The notes: a model not told the origin generated them from the letters alone. A stretch of 64,000 bases of DNA from Rhodocyclaceae bacterium (GCA_004379165.1 NKXK01000027.1:124001-188000), one strand, 5' to 3'. Counted from the stretch's first letter, positions 1 through 8,983 are shown. A program made the numbers and translations.

Positions 1-2
1 GC

Positions 3-1586
3 CAACACGATCTGCTGATCCGCGGGCTGATGATTGTCCTTGTCGGCATGATCGTCCTCGCCACCTTGGCCATTGCCGTCGCAGACAATCTGTCGCGACC
101 GGTGATGCGACTGGTCAACGCCGTGCGGGCAATGTCCGAAGGCAAACTGTCGACCCGTGTGCCGCCGCTCTCTACCGGGGAGCTGGGCATTCTCGAACAG
201 GGCTTCAACGAAATGGCGAGCAACCTCGATGACATCCACCAGTCGCTGCAAGCCCGTATCGAGGAGGCCACTGCCCAGCTCGCTTTCCAGGCCCGCCACG
301 ACGCGCTGACCGGCCTGCTCAATCGCCGTGAGTTCGAGATCCAGCTGGAAAAAGTGCTCGCCGCGGTCCAGGCAGGTGGCGAACAGTGCAGCGTGCTGTT
401 TATCGACCTCGACCGCTTCAAGCCCGTCAACGACATTTGCGGCCACCTCGCCGGCGATGAAGTGTTGCGGCAGATCTCGCAGCTCTTCCAGGGGCGCTTG
501 CGTGAAGAAGATACGCTGGCGCGCCTCGGTGGTGACGAATTCGGCGTGCTGCTCCATAACTGCACCGGCGCTCGCGCCCGCCAGGTGGCCGAGGATGTTT
601 GCGACCTCGCCGGAGCCTACCGCTTCATCTGGCAGGACAAGGTATTCGCCATCGGCGCCAGCATCGGCCTGACGCGCGTCACGCGGGATGTCCGCAATAT
701 CAATGAAGTACTTGCCGCAGGTGATGCCGCCTGCTACCGCGCGAAAGAAAGTGGACGCAACCAGGTGTGCGAGCAGGAAGCACACGCCCCAGCCGAACGG
801 CGTCGCGAGACCAGCGAATGGGTGACGCGGATCAGCACTGCGCTCGCCGAAAACCGGCTGGTGGTTGAAGCCATTCCGGTGCGTGCGCGGCAGGAAAATC
901 TGCTGGATGGCCCGCTGGTTGAACTGACCGCCCACTTGTTCGAATCGGGGCAGCCGATCGTTTCCCTGAGTGCGCTGCTCGACGCCGCCGAGCGCTACGA
1001 GCTTGGCTCGAGCATCGATCTGCGGTTCATCGATGTCGCCATTTCTGCTCTGGCCCGCGCCCGCTCAGTCGGCAAACAGATTTATTGCCTGATCCCGCTC
1101 ACCGGCGCTGCCGTCGGCCGCAGCGGGCTGATCGAACACATCGCCCGCCGCCTCGCTGCCGAAAACATCTCTGGCCAAGGTCTGTACATGATGCTGTCCG
1201 AAGAAGCGACAACCCACAACAGCAGCCAGGCAATCGACTTCGGCCGCCAGTTGCGCGCGCTCGGTTGCCAGCTCGCGCTCGCAGATTTCGGTAGCGGACT
1301 CTCGTCCTTCAGCCACCTGCGTAACCTGACCCCACGTATCGTCAAGCTCAGCCGCAGCCTGACGCGTGATTTCGGCGGCAATCGCAGTTCGACCTCACTG
1401 CTGCGCGCCATTCAGGAAATCACGACCGACCTGGATATCCTGACCGTCGCCGAAGGCATCGATGACCCCAAGCTGCTCGCACAACTCGATCAACTCGGCA
1501 TCGACTTCAACGAAGGCCGCGCCATTGGCCCGCGTGAGCCGTTTGATGCGTGGCTGGAGGGGTTTGCGTTGCGGGCGATCAGTTAG
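3..1586 (+). CDS. HAMP-GGDEF-EAL protein, 5'-truncated by window edge
   Basis: The reading frame is open from base 3 to the TAG at 1584, so the N-terminus lies outside the window. The visible part starts with a hydrophobic segment (about 30-90), followed by a HAMP linker. A GGDEF domain follows, with an intact GGDEF motif at 528-542 and an upstream REED (RxxD) inhibitory site at 501-512, as expected for an active, product-inhibited diguanylate cyclase. The C-terminal EAL-type domain looks degenerate. The EAL signature is replaced by VEL, the usual DDFGTG reads ADFGSG, and the later AEGVE motif reads AEGID. I infer a membrane-anchored c-di-GMP synthase whose EAL half is regulatory rather than a phosphodiesterase. 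The missing N-terminus probably holds a periplasmic sensor. Confidence 0.9.
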   Translation, partial: QHDLLIRGLMIVLVGMIVLATLAIAVADNLSRPVMRLVNAVRAMSEGKLSTRVPPLSTGELGILEQGFNEMASNLDDIHQSLQARIEEATAQLAFQARHDALTGLLNRREFEIQLEKVLAAVQAGGEQCSVLFIDLDRFKPVNDICGHLAGDEVLRQISQLFQGRLREEDTLARLGGDEFGVLLHNCTGARARQVAEDVCDLAGAYRFIWQDKVFAIGASIGLTRVTRDVRNINEVLAAGDAACYRAKESGRNQVCEQEAHAPAERRRETSEWVTRISTALAENRLVVEAIPVRARQENLLDGPLVELTAHLFESGQPIVSLSALLDAAERYELGSSIDLRFIDVAISALARARSVGKQIYCLIPLTGAAVGRSGLIEHIARRLAAENISGQGLYMMLSEEATTHNSSQAIDFGRQLRALGCQLALADFGSGLSSFSHLRNLTPRIVKLSRSLTRDFGGNRSSTSLLRAIQEITTDLDILTVAEGIDDPKLLAQLDQLGIDFNEGRAIGPREPFDAWLEGFALRAIS

Positions 1587-1643
1587 CCATGCGGATTGCG
1601 AAGCCCATGCGCTTGGTACAGTTGTGACGCACAAAGCGGTAGC

Positions 1644-3698
1644 TTAGAGATCGAGACGCAGGCTGAACCAGTAACGACGCTCGACTAAGCGTGCCGTATC
1701 CACCCGATCATTTCGGAACTCACCATGCGTCCCATTCAAGGATTGAACGGTGTAGGCCAATTCGCCGCCATAGCCGCCCCACTTGAACGGATAGCCAATA
1801 CGGCCGTCGACCCGGGTGTATTTGTCGACCGAGGAGTTATTTGTCCACTTCATCTTGTCTAGCCAATAGCCAGCAACAGAAGCATTGAATCCCAGCGGCA
1901 GTTTCTGCATAAACAGGATAGAGGTGGAATAGCGCGGCGCAGAATTTTCCGCCAGCGCATCGACTCTGCGAATACGTTCTCCCTGAGTCGAATTGAACGA
2001 ACTGACAGGATCAGCCAGAACACCATCCAAGTATTCGCTCTGAATCTGGATGAAAGCTTGCCCGATAGTCAACCGGGAGCTGTCGAAAGGCTGCCACTTG
2101 AACTGGTATTCAATGCCACGCATCTGAATATCCTGTATTGCAGAAACGACATCTGGAACACCATCACCAGTAGCGGTTGAGACATCACGATCGTATTGAA
2201 AGAGGCGCCCCTTGACCTTTTCATAGAACCAGCGTGCATCGAGACTCATGCGCCAGCTTTTCCAGTCCCCCAGATAGCCCAACTCCCAGCTATCAAGTTG
2301 CTCGGCAGGCGTATCAGGATCACCCCGAAACTGGTACTTCGAGCCGTTATACCAGTCGCCCCGGTAGTCAATCGTGCTCGCTGTCCGGTAGGCACGGCTG
2401 TAACCAACGCGGATTGTATTCTGCGGTGTCACATGGAAGTTAAGACTGGCCCGTGGCGATGTATGCGCCCCGGCCAGAGAGTCCCGTTCGGTGCTCAAAC
2501 CCGTGTTTGCGGTCAACCACGAAAATGGCCGAAATTCCAGGTTGCCGAAACCACGGATGACATCGCGTTCGACCCAGCCCTTACCCGGAAGCATGGTGGT
2601 CGAGCGCACCTCATCGTGTCGCCATCCCCCGCCCCAAACCAGTCTAAGATCCTTGAACGGTGTGAAATTGTGCTGCGCCTCAATTTCATGACGACGACCA
2701 ACATCGCCGAAAACATCATAGCGATACGGCGTAGCACCACTGGTATTGGTGTACTCGTCCGAGCCCCCATCCTGTGTATAGGCATAACGGACCTGAATAT
2801 CCGCCCCCGGTGCATAAGCGCGACGCCAGATCGCCTGAAAATTGGTGCTGGATTGGAAAAAATGGTGAATCGGCGAGCCTTTATCAACGCCAGGCAGAAT
2901 AACCTCTACACCGCCAACCGTGGCCTTGGGTTTCCGGCCCCTGGGCAATATGGCTTCAGTATGGCCAAGCCCAATCTGAAGTTCATCACGATCTGTTAGC
3001 GCAAAATCCGCGCGCATATCGAACAACCGGGAGCGGAAGGAATCTACCCAGTCATGGCGATCCTGCAATCCATTGTCATCACGCTGCTGATAAGTCAGCC
3101 GAAAATTCCCTCGCTCTCCCAAACGGCTGCCTCCGCGAACAGTGTAATCGCGAACGCCCTGATTGCCATGATTGACGGCGAAAGACGCGCCACGCGCCAG
3201 CGCAGGATCCACGGTAATGATGTTTATGACACCGAGGAAGGCATTGCTGCCAAAGGATACGGCGTTGGTCCCGCGAACAACCTCGATGCGCTCTATATCT
3301 TCCAGCGCCACCGGGATCAGTGCCCAGTTAACACCATTCTTGAACAGTGGCGAATACAGCGATCGACCATCTACAAGCACCTGTACCCTTGGCGAGAACT
3401 CCTCATCACTCAAACCGTGATACGTCACACGTGCTGCATCGGTATTGTTCGGATGAGTCTGAAAACCAGGGACCAAGCGGAATAAATCGTTCAAATCACG
3501 AGCCCCAGATGCCTTGATCATCTCCCGGTCGATCACGGTCACCGATGTCGGGGCATCTGCTAATCGCTGCGGCAAACGGCTGACCGAAGCCACCACCGGC
3601 AGTTCACTGAAGAACGCTTCTTCGGTGGTCAATTCGCTTGCAGAGGAGACGCCCACCGCCCCAAGCGCTAGCGCGATACCACTCAACACCTGCTTCAC
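1644..3698 (-). CDS. TonB-dependent outer-membrane receptor
   Basis: The 684-residue protein has an N-terminal signal peptide ending near ASA/SA. A plug domain follows (residues about 40-160, with the typical DRxMIxxSGAR, LVDGRSLY and IERIEVVRG patterns), then a long beta-barrel rich in aromatic and alternating residues. The C-terminus RYWFSLRLDL is a typical barrel-closing strand. The family imports siderophores, cobalamin or other large ligands using TonB energy; the ligand cannot be read from sequence. Its ATG overlaps the stop of the upstream PilZ/STAS-like gene by 4 bases, so the two are probably translationally coupled. Confidence 0.93.
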   Translation of the reverse strand: MKQVLSGIALALGAVGVSSASELTTEEAFFSELPVVASVSRLPQRLADAPTSVTVIDREMIKASGARDLNDLFRLVPGFQTHPNNTDAARVTYHGLSDEEFSPRVQVLVDGRSLYSPLFKNGVNWALIPVALEDIERIEVVRGTNAVSFGSNAFLGVINIITVDPALARGASFAVNHGNQGVRDYTVRGGSRLGERGNFRLTYQQRDDNGLQDRHDWVDSFRSRLFDMRADFALTDRDELQIGLGHTEAILPRGRKPKATVGGVEVILPGVDKGSPIHHFFQSSTNFQAIWRRAYAPGADIQVRYAYTQDGGSDEYTNTSGATPYRYDVFGDVGRRHEIEAQHNFTPFKDLRLVWGGGWRHDEVRSTTMLPGKGWVERDVIRGFGNLEFRPFSWLTANTGLSTERDSLAGAHTSPRASLNFHVTPQNTIRVGYSRAYRTASTIDYRGDWYNGSKYQFRGDPDTPAEQLDSWELGYLGDWKSWRMSLDARWFYEKVKGRLFQYDRDVSTATGDGVPDVVSAIQDIQMRGIEYQFKWQPFDSSRLTIGQAFIQIQSEYLDGVLADPVSSFNSTQGERIRRVDALAENSAPRYSTSILFMQKLPLGFNASVAGYWLDKMKWTNNSSVDKYTRVDGRIGYPFKWGGYGGELAYTVQSLNGTHGEFRNDRVDTARLVERRYWFSLRLDL

Positions 3699-4303
3699 GA
3701 CACACTTGCGCTCTCTGGTGAATTGCCCCCCGGCATCGCCTGCGCCAGCGCCCAGGCGCCACCGAAGACATCAGACTGGGCACCTATCGCCACGCCATGT
3801 CGATTTACCGCTGCCAGGCACAGCGCCAGACCGGCCTGCTCGACCGCAGTCACACCGCTCAGGTCGATTTCATCGACACCAACCCGCGTCAGCGAATGCA
3901 TGAAGTCATTGCGCAAGGCGCCGACCAGCCCACCGACAATGCGCATCACCTTCTTCCCGCCCAGTTCATGGACCGAGAGGATGGACGCCTTGCCACTGGT
4001 CAGCGCACTGCCGATTGCGTCTTCGATGAGAATCTGGTTGATCGGCCCGGTCTGGAAGCGGGCGCCATAAAGATTGCCGACACGGCTGACCACCACTGCC
4101 GGCACATCAATGACAGGCGAGCCAAAGACTGAAAACTCGCAGCCGGCAGTGCGGCCGACAACCAGCGGCAGATCGGTACGCATCATCAGACCCGACAGCG
4201 AGAGATTTTCAATCTCGCCAGACCCCACCACCCCCCCGTAACCAATGGTGACCACAGGTGGCATACTGAAGCGAATACGTTGATGACGTCTTTGGTCGAT
4301 CAT
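3695..4303 (-). CDS. PilZ domain protein with STAS-like C-terminal half
   Basis: The 202-residue protein begins QRRHQRIRF, an arginine motif (RxxxR) like that of c-di-GMP-binding PilZ domains. About 25 residues later comes ENLSLSGLMM, matching the second PilZ motif (D/N)xSxxG. The region from about residue 105 (ILSVHELGGKK... then DEIDLSGVTAVEQAG) resembles the beta-strand/helix pattern of STAS anti-anti-sigma domains, without an obvious phosphorylatable serine. The PilZ call is fairly firm and the STAS call is an inference. It is the first gene of a two-gene unit with the TonB receptor downstream (ATGA overlap). A GGDEF protein lies just beyond that receptor, convergent with it. Confidence 0.75.
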   Translation of the reverse strand: MIDQRRHQRIRFSMPPVVTIGYGGVVGSGEIENLSLSGLMMRTDLPLVVGRTAGCEFSVFGSPVIDVPAVVVSRVGNLYGARFQTGPINQILIEDAIGSALTSGKASILSVHELGGKKVMRIVGGLVGALRNDFMHSLTRVGVDEIDLSGVTAVEQAGLALCLAAVNRHGVAIGAQSDVFGGAWALAQAMPGGNSPESASVS

Positions 4304-4414
4304 GGCGAGAACCGAGCCCTTCTCGGGCCCCCTGATTGGTTTTTCGGTCAGTTTAACAAAATTTCACAAAGCATGCTGGCTCGACACACCCAAACGCATA
4401 GGTGATTCTGTTCA

Positions 4415-4443
4415 TTGACTTTTAACCTGCTGCTAGGTATCGT
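4415..4443 (+). promoter_or_regulatory. candidate sigma-70 promoter of metX leader
   Basis: TTGACT at 4415-4420, a 17-base spacer and TATCGT at 4438-4443 fit a sigma-70 promoter (5/6 and 4/6 matches). The predicted transcription start near 4450 lies just upstream of the SAM-II aptamer, the arrangement needed for a riboswitch leader. Confidence 0.5.
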
Positions 4444-4468
4444 CCGCAACAGTCCACCAGCCGCTGGA

Positions 4469-4523
4469 CTGCGCCGATTTGAGCTCTGATTGCGGGCGCC
4501 GATAAATGCCGCTAAAACGGGAA
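4469..4523 (+). promoter_or_regulatory. SAM-II riboswitch (metA element) upstream of metX
   Basis: The segment follows the compact SAM-II layout. P1 is GCGCC (4471-4475) with GGCGC (4495-4499), with the conserved loop GATTT directly after the first strand. Then come ATTGC, the invariant GATAAATG (4501-4508) and the pseudoknot strand GCTAAAACGGG (4511-4521). This matches the SAM-II consensus, as I remember it, in every conserved block. SAM binding folds a pseudoknot and turns off downstream methionine genes; here those are metX-metW. An intrinsic terminator follows directly, suggesting control by transcription termination rather than only ribosome-site masking. Confidence 0.9.
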
Positions 4524-4526
4524 CCA

Positions 4527-4572
4527 CCCAGTTCGCCCGACGAGTTCTCGATTCCGGCAAACTGGGTTTTTT
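4527..4572 (+). terminator. riboswitch-linked intrinsic terminator in metX leader
   Basis: CCCAGTT (4527-4533) and AACTGGG (4560-4566) form a perfect 7-bp stem around a 26-base loop, followed at once by six T (4567-4572). It sits between the SAM-II aptamer and the metX start, so it is probably the expression platform. The large loop may hold an additional stem. Confidence 0.75.
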
Positions 4573-4587
4573 GTTTTCAGGAACAGC

Positions 4588-5718
4588 ATGCCAGGACAAT
4601 CCGTTGGTGCCGTCAGTTCTCAACGCGCCCACTTCAACGAACCGCTGACACTGCGTAGCGGCGGCACCCTGCCGGCTTATGAGCTGGTCTACGAGACCTA
4701 CGGCACGCTCAATGCCGCCAAATCGAATGCCATTCTCGTCTGCCACGCGCTGTCCGGTCATCACCACGTCGCCGGACACTACGCAGATGCGCCGAACAAT
4801 ATCGGCTGGTGGGACAACATCATCGGCCCGGGCCGGCCACTGGATACCGATCGCTATTTTGTCGTCGGCCTGAACAATCTCGGCGGCTGCCACGGATCCA
4901 CTGGCCCTTCATCCATCAATCCGGCGACCGGCAAACCTTGGGGCTCGGATTTCCCCATCGTCGCCGTAAGCGACTGGGTGGAGGCGCAGGCAAGACTGGC
5001 CGACCGCCTGGGTATCGACCAATGGGCTGCTGTCATCGGTGGCAGCCTGGGCGGCATGCAGGCATTGCGTTGGACGATCAGCCAGCCGGAACGGGTGCGC
5101 AACGCAATCATCATCGCCTCGGCGCCCAAGCTTTCGGCCCAGAATATTGCCTTCAATGACGTCGCCCGGCAGGCCATCCTCACCGATCCGGATTTCCACG
5201 GCGGGAATTATTACGAGCACAGCACCCGACCGGTTCGCGGCCTGCGCCTCGCGCGTATGCTTGGCCACATCACCTATCTGTCGGATGACCAGATGGGCGA
5301 GAAATTCGGTCGCGAGTTGCGCAACGGTTCCTTCGGCTTTGATTTCGATGTCGAGTTCGAGGTCGAGTCCTATCTGCGCTACCAGGGTGACAAGTTCGCC
5401 GGCTATTTTGATGCGAATACCTACCTGCTGATGACCAAGGCGCTCGACTATTTCGACCCGGCCCGGCTTGATGATGGTGACCTGATACGGGCGATGGGCC
5501 GCAGCCACCCGGATACCGGCTTCCTGATCGCCTCGTTCACCACCGACTGGCGTTTCACGCCGGCACGCTCAAAGGAGATCGTCACGGCGCTGTTGGCCAA
5601 CAATCGCAACGTCTCCTACGCTGAGATTGACCTCAATTTCGGCCATGATTCCTTCCTCATGGAAGACGCGCATTACCACGGCGTCGTCGACGCTTACCTG
5701 CGGAACATCAAGCTATGA
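4588..5718 (+). CDS. metX: homoserine O-acyltransferase MetX
   Basis: This 376-residue alpha/beta-hydrolase-fold enzyme activates homoserine with acetyl- or succinyl-CoA, the first committed step of methionine synthesis. The nucleophile elbow GGSLGGM places the catalytic serine at residue 153. Asp320 (FTTDWRF) and His353 (GHDSF) complete the triad. Length is normal for the family. Proteobacterial MetX enzymes can be acetyl- or succinyl-specific and I cannot decide which. The ATG has AGGA about 8 bases upstream and follows the riboswitch/terminator leader. The stop overlaps metW by 4 bases. Confidence 0.95.
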   Translation: MPGQSVGAVSSQRAHFNEPLTLRSGGTLPAYELVYETYGTLNAAKSNAILVCHALSGHHHVAGHYADAPNNIGWWDNIIGPGRPLDTDRYFVVGLNNLGGCHGSTGPSSINPATGKPWGSDFPIVAVSDWVEAQARLADRLGIDQWAAVIGGSLGGMQALRWTISQPERVRNAIIIASAPKLSAQNIAFNDVARQAILTDPDFHGGNYYEHSTRPVRGLRLARMLGHITYLSDDQMGEKFGRELRNGSFGFDFDVEFEVESYLRYQGDKFAGYFDANTYLLMTKALDYFDPARLDDGDLIRAMGRSHPDTGFLIASFTTDWRFTPARSKEIVTALLANNRNVSYAEIDLNFGHDSFLMEDAHYHGVVDAYLRNIKL

Positions 5719-6326
5719 CCCACCTGCTTGGACGCCCCGATTTCGAACTCATCGCCGGCTGGATCGAGCCCGGCCACCGCGTACTCGACCTGGGTTGCGG
5801 TGATGGCACGCTGCTCAAGCACCTGATCGAGACCCGCGGCGCGCAAGGCGTCGGCGTCGAGATCGACGATGCCAATATCCTCGCTGCCATCCGCCGGGGC
5901 ATCAATGTCATTCAGGGCAATCTGGAGAAGGGTCTCGACGAGTTTGCCGATCAGGCCTTCGACCACGTTGTTCTATCGCGGACACTGCAGACGGTGCGCC
6001 ACACCGAAGGCATCCTGCGCGAAATGCTGCGTGTCGGCCGCGAAGCCGTCATCTCCTTTCCGAACTTTGCCTACTGGAAAAACCTGCGTTCTGTCCTAGA
6101 CGGCCACATGCCGGTCTCCGAAGACCTGCCTTACCAGTGGTACGACTCGCCAAATGTCCGCTTCTTCACGCTGCTCGACTTTGAGGCATTGTGTGCACAA
6201 ATGGGCTTGATCATCCGCGAGCGCCGCGTACTCGATGAACAGGGCAACACGGTTGAGGCCAACGACGACAAGGAACTCAACTTCCTCGGCAGCCTGGCTG
6301 TCTATCGCCTGACGCAGAACCGCTGA
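5715..6326 (+). CDS. metW: methionine biosynthesis protein MetW (SAM-dependent methyltransferase fold)
   Basis: This 203-residue protein shows a class I SAM-binding motif [12 protein letters not shown] near residue 23. It matches MetW, which is found next to metX in many alpha- and betaproteobacteria and is needed for, or stimulates, homoserine acyltransfer. The start codon overlaps the metX stop (ATGA) and the stop codon overlaps the ampG start (TGATG), so the three genes form a tight operon under the SAM-II leader. Confidence 0.93.
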   Translation: MTHLLGRPDFELIAGWIEPGHRVLDLGCGDGTLLKHLIETRGAQGVGVEIDDANILAAIRRGINVIQGNLEKGLDEFADQAFDHVVLSRTLQTVRHTEGILREMLRVGREAVISFPNFAYWKNLRSVLDGHMPVSEDLPYQWYDSPNVRFFTLLDFEALCAQMGLIIRERRVLDEQGNTVEANDDKELNFLGSLAVYRLTQNR

Positions 6327-7603
6327 TGCCTGCCTGGCTTGCGGCGCTGCTCACCCGGAAGATGCTGATCTGCATCTTCACCGGGTTTTCATCCGGTCTG
6401 CCGCTTTATTTGCTGTTGAATTTGCTGCCCGCCTGGCTGCGCAGCGAAGGCGTCGACCTCAAGACCATCGGCTTTTTCGCGCTGATCCAGTTTCCCTACA
6501 CCTGGAAATTCCTCTGGTCGCCGCTGCTCGACCGTTACAGCCTGCCCGGTTTCGGCCGACGTCGGGGCTGGATGCTGCTGACGCAGTTCGGGCTTCTGTT
6601 TGCCATCGGCGCCCTGGGCGGCCTCGACCCGAAGACCAACATCTGGCCCATCCTCTGGCTTGCAGCGCTGCTGGCCTTGCTGTCGGCGACACAGGACATC
6701 GCCGTCGACGCCTTCCGCCGGGAAATCCTCAAGGACGAGGAACTTGGCCTGGGCAACGCCGTGCACGTCAATGCTTACCGAATCGCCGGCCTGATTCCGG
6801 GCTCACTGTCGCTGATCCTCGCCGATCGCCTGCCCTGGGATCAGGTATTCTGGATCACTGGCGCCTTCATGATCCCCGGCATGGTGATGGCGTGGCTGGT
6901 CAGCGAACCTGCCGTGCGCGGCACGCCGAAGACCCTGCGTCAGGCAGTCACCGAGCCATTCCAGGAGTTCATGGGCCGCCAGGGCTGGCAAGGTGCGGCC
7001 ATGGTGCTCGGCTTCATTTTCCTCTACAAGCTCGGTGACAGCCTGTGCACCGCGCTGGCGACCCCGTTCTACCTCGACATGGGCTTTACCAAGACCGACA
7101 TCGGCCTCATCGCCAAGCACGCCGGTTTGTGGCCGGCAGTCATCGGCGCCCTGCTGGGCGGCTTGTGGATGGTGAAACTGGGTATCAACCGGGCGCTCTG
7201 GCTGTTCGGTGTCGTGCAACTGGTCTCGATTTTCGGCTTCGCCTGGCTGGCGGCACAGGGGCACTACGACAGCATCGGCGCCGGCGAGCGCATCGCCCTG
7301 GCCTTCGTGATCGGTCTCGAAGCGCTGGGGGTCGGGCTAGGCACTGCCGCCTTTGTCGCCTTTATCGCGCGCGCAACACACCCCGCCTATACGGCAACGC
7401 AGATGGCGCTGTTCACCAGCCTGGCGGCTGTCCCGCGCACTTTCGTCAACGCCTCGGCAGGCTGGCTCGTGGAAATGCTGGGCTGGTACGGGTTCTTCTG
7501 GTTATGCGCTGCGCTGGCCGTGCCCGGCATGCTGCTGCTGTTCAAGGTCGCGCCGTGGTCCGGCGATGCGGTGACGGCTGACTCGGCCGCGACGCCTAAG
7601 TAG
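6326..7603 (+). CDS. ampG: AmpG-family muropeptide permease (MFS)
   Basis: This 425-residue major-facilitator protein has about 12 membrane segments. It carries AmpG-like signatures: FSSGLPLYLL in the first helix, LWSPLLDRY after it and ATQDIAVDAFRRE in the fourth to fifth segment. AmpG imports anhydromuropeptides for cell-wall recycling. It begins inside the metW stop codon, so it should be co-transcribed with metX-metW and might be affected by the SAM-II switch. No cell-wall gene is adjacent. Confidence 0.88.
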   Translation: MPAWLAALLTRKMLICIFTGFSSGLPLYLLLNLLPAWLRSEGVDLKTIGFFALIQFPYTWKFLWSPLLDRYSLPGFGRRRGWMLLTQFGLLFAIGALGGLDPKTNIWPILWLAALLALLSATQDIAVDAFRREILKDEELGLGNAVHVNAYRIAGLIPGSLSLILADRLPWDQVFWITGAFMIPGMVMAWLVSEPAVRGTPKTLRQAVTEPFQEFMGRQGWQGAAMVLGFIFLYKLGDSLCTALATPFYLDMGFTKTDIGLIAKHAGLWPAVIGALLGGLWMVKLGINRALWLFGVVQLVSIFGFAWLAAQGHYDSIGAGERIALAFVIGLEALGVGLGTAAFVAFIARATHPAYTATQMALFTSLAAVPRTFVNASAGWLVEMLGWYGFFWLCAALAVPGMLLLFKVAPWSGDAVTADSAATPK

Positions 7604-7623
7604 TACTCGGCCGCCGGCGCGGG

Positions 7624-7965
7624 CTAGTCCTGACGTTTCAAGCGCCGGCGATCCAGCCACCAGGCATAGGCCGGCAGCAGCAACACCGATCCCGGCAACA
7701 GCAGGACGACCAGATAGGGAGAAAGGCGTGCCAGGCGGCGCATCTGGCCGAGGAGAACCTCCTTTTCGCCCGGCGTCCATTGCCCACCGTTTCTCGCCTT
7801 CATCAGCAAGGGCATCATCTCCCGCGCCACCATCAGCTCGGCGATGATGTGTCGGGTTTCCCGGCGCTGCGCCGCAAAAATCTGCTGCCAGAATCCGGGG
7901 AGCGCAGCTGGCTGCGGCAAGTGCTCAGCCATCCCCCAAGGGGATTTTTTATCCTCCGCGGTCAA
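7624..7965 (-). CDS. small membrane protein, possibly LETM1-like
   Basis: This 113-residue protein has an N-terminal amphipathic half. A single hydrophobic stretch follows, with a proline-rich signature (SPYLVVLLLPGSVLLLPA), then a basic tail WWLDRRRLKR. The PGS..LLP arrangement recalls the membrane segment of LETM1-like proteins, but the match is weak and the function is unknown. It is the last gene of the yqjD-E-K operon, overlapping the yqjK-like stop by 4 bases. Confidence 0.6.
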   Translation of the reverse strand: MTAEDKKSPWGMAEHLPQPAALPGFWQQIFAAQRRETRHIIAELMVAREMMPLLMKARNGGQWTPGEKEVLLGQMRRLARLSPYLVVLLLPGSVLLLPAYAWWLDRRRLKRQD

Positions 7966-8255
7966 CCTGAAATTTGCAGCTTTTTACGGATTGCCTGCCA
8001 GCCCTGCCAGGCCAGGAAACCTCGCCGCCCCCAGCGCCAGACGCGCTTTGGCCGCAGGATGGCCGCCACGGCAACCAGCGCGCCGACAACACCCGGATGC
8101 TGTTTCAGCCAGTCGACACCATCGACTACGGCATCGCCCTTGGCAAATGCCGCTTGCAGTGGCTGAGTGTGCCTAGCCAGCGTGCGCCGCTGTTCGTCGA
8201 TGCGCGCCTGCAAGGCGCCGTGACGCGTCGCCAACTCAAGCAGCTTGGAATTCAT
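7962..8255 (-). CDS. yqjK: YqjK-like family protein
   Basis: This 97-residue protein has an N-terminal helix rich in Gln/Arg (QARIDEQRRTLARH), a short hydrophobic stretch HPGVVGALVAVAAIL and a Trp/Arg-rich end. These features and its place after yqjE match the YqjK-like family, whose function is not established. It overlaps both neighbours by 4 bases. Confidence 0.7.
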   Translation of the reverse strand: MNSKLLELATRHGALQARIDEQRRTLARHTQPLQAAFAKGDAVVDGVDWLKQHPGVVGALVAVAAILRPKRVWRWGRRGFLAWQGWQAIRKKLQISG

Positions 8256-8665
8256 TCGGATTCAGCGCGATGGGCATGCCGGCGCAATGCTGCCATGTCG
8301 GCTTCAAGCTCCGCAAGGCTGGCGCGAAAGAGTTTGGGCGGCTGCGCGGCCTGTCGTTTCAGCGAACCGACCAGCACGAAGGCGAGCACGATGAAGAGCG
8401 TGGCAAAAAGTCCGAAAACCAGCACCCGCTGCTCCCAGAACGCCATGGCCAGCGCAAAGACGCCGAGCAAAACCCCCATGCCGAGCAGAAAGGCAGCAGC
8501 AATCGCCTTCGACCACATCGACATGAGGCGGTATTTCTCCTCCTCAAGCTCGGTGACCAGAAGCTCGACACGGGTTTTGGCGATCGCGACCAAGGTCGCG
8601 ACCGTATTTTTCAAGGCGGAAAACAGCCCCTCGCGGGCACCGTCACCGCCATTGTCCTGCGACAT
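8252..8665 (-). CDS. yqjE: YqjE-family (phage holin-like) membrane protein
   Basis: This 137-residue protein has a basic amphipathic N-terminal helix and two adjacent membrane helices (about residues 53-100), then a charged C-terminal helix. This is the pattern of the YqjE / holin-X superfamily. Despite the name, these are chromosomal inner-membrane proteins. Gene order YqjD-YqjE-YqjK is kept from enterobacteria to betaproteobacteria. The gene starts 3 bases after the yqjD stop. Confidence 0.75.
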   Translation of the reverse strand: MSQDNGGDGAREGLFSALKNTVATLVAIAKTRVELLVTELEEEKYRLMSMWSKAIAAAFLLGMGVLLGVFALAMAFWEQRVLVFGLFATLFIVLAFVLVGSLKRQAAQPPKLFRASLAELEADMAALRRHAHRAESE

Positions 8666-8668
8666 TGC

Positions 8669-8983
8669 TTAGCGACGGCCGATCAGCACGCCAAGTGCCA
8701 GGCCCAGAGCAGCAGCAACACCGACAGCCTTCCACGGCTGCTCATGCACGAAATCATCAGTTGCGCGAGCGGCAGCCTTGGTCTTGTCCACCAGGGCAGC
8801 TTCGGCATCCTGCAGGCGCTCCTTGGCATCACGCAGACGGATGGCGATGCGCTCACGCAGCTCGCCCGCCTTTTCGCCAGCAGCACCGGCTGTGGCACGC
8901 AGCAATTCTTCGGCGTCGGAAACGACGATCTTCAGGTCGGAAACCAGTTTTTCCTTGTTGGCTTGGGCGAGTTGTTCAGACAT
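8669..8983 (-). CDS. yqjD: DUF883 family protein (YqjD/ElaB type)
   Basis: This 104-residue protein has a long charged helix (residues about 8-80) and a C-terminal tail anchor (WKAVGVAAALGLALGVLIGRR; the hydrophobic part ends the protein), the hallmark of DUF883. Family members YqjD and ElaB of E. coli are tail-anchored, bind ribosomes and are induced in stationary phase. The ATG has GAGGT 6 bases upstream. It is the first gene of the four-gene minus-strand operon. Confidence 0.85.
   Translation of the reverse strand: MSEQLAQANKEKLVSDLKIVVSDAEELLRATAGAAGEKAGELRERIAIRLRDAKERLQDAEAALVDKTKAAARATDDFVHEQPWKAVGVAAALGLALGVLIGRR

Noticed and set aside
8252-8665. Phage holin, hence prophage
   Set aside because: The holin-like fold is that of chromosomal YqjE; no other phage gene is near.
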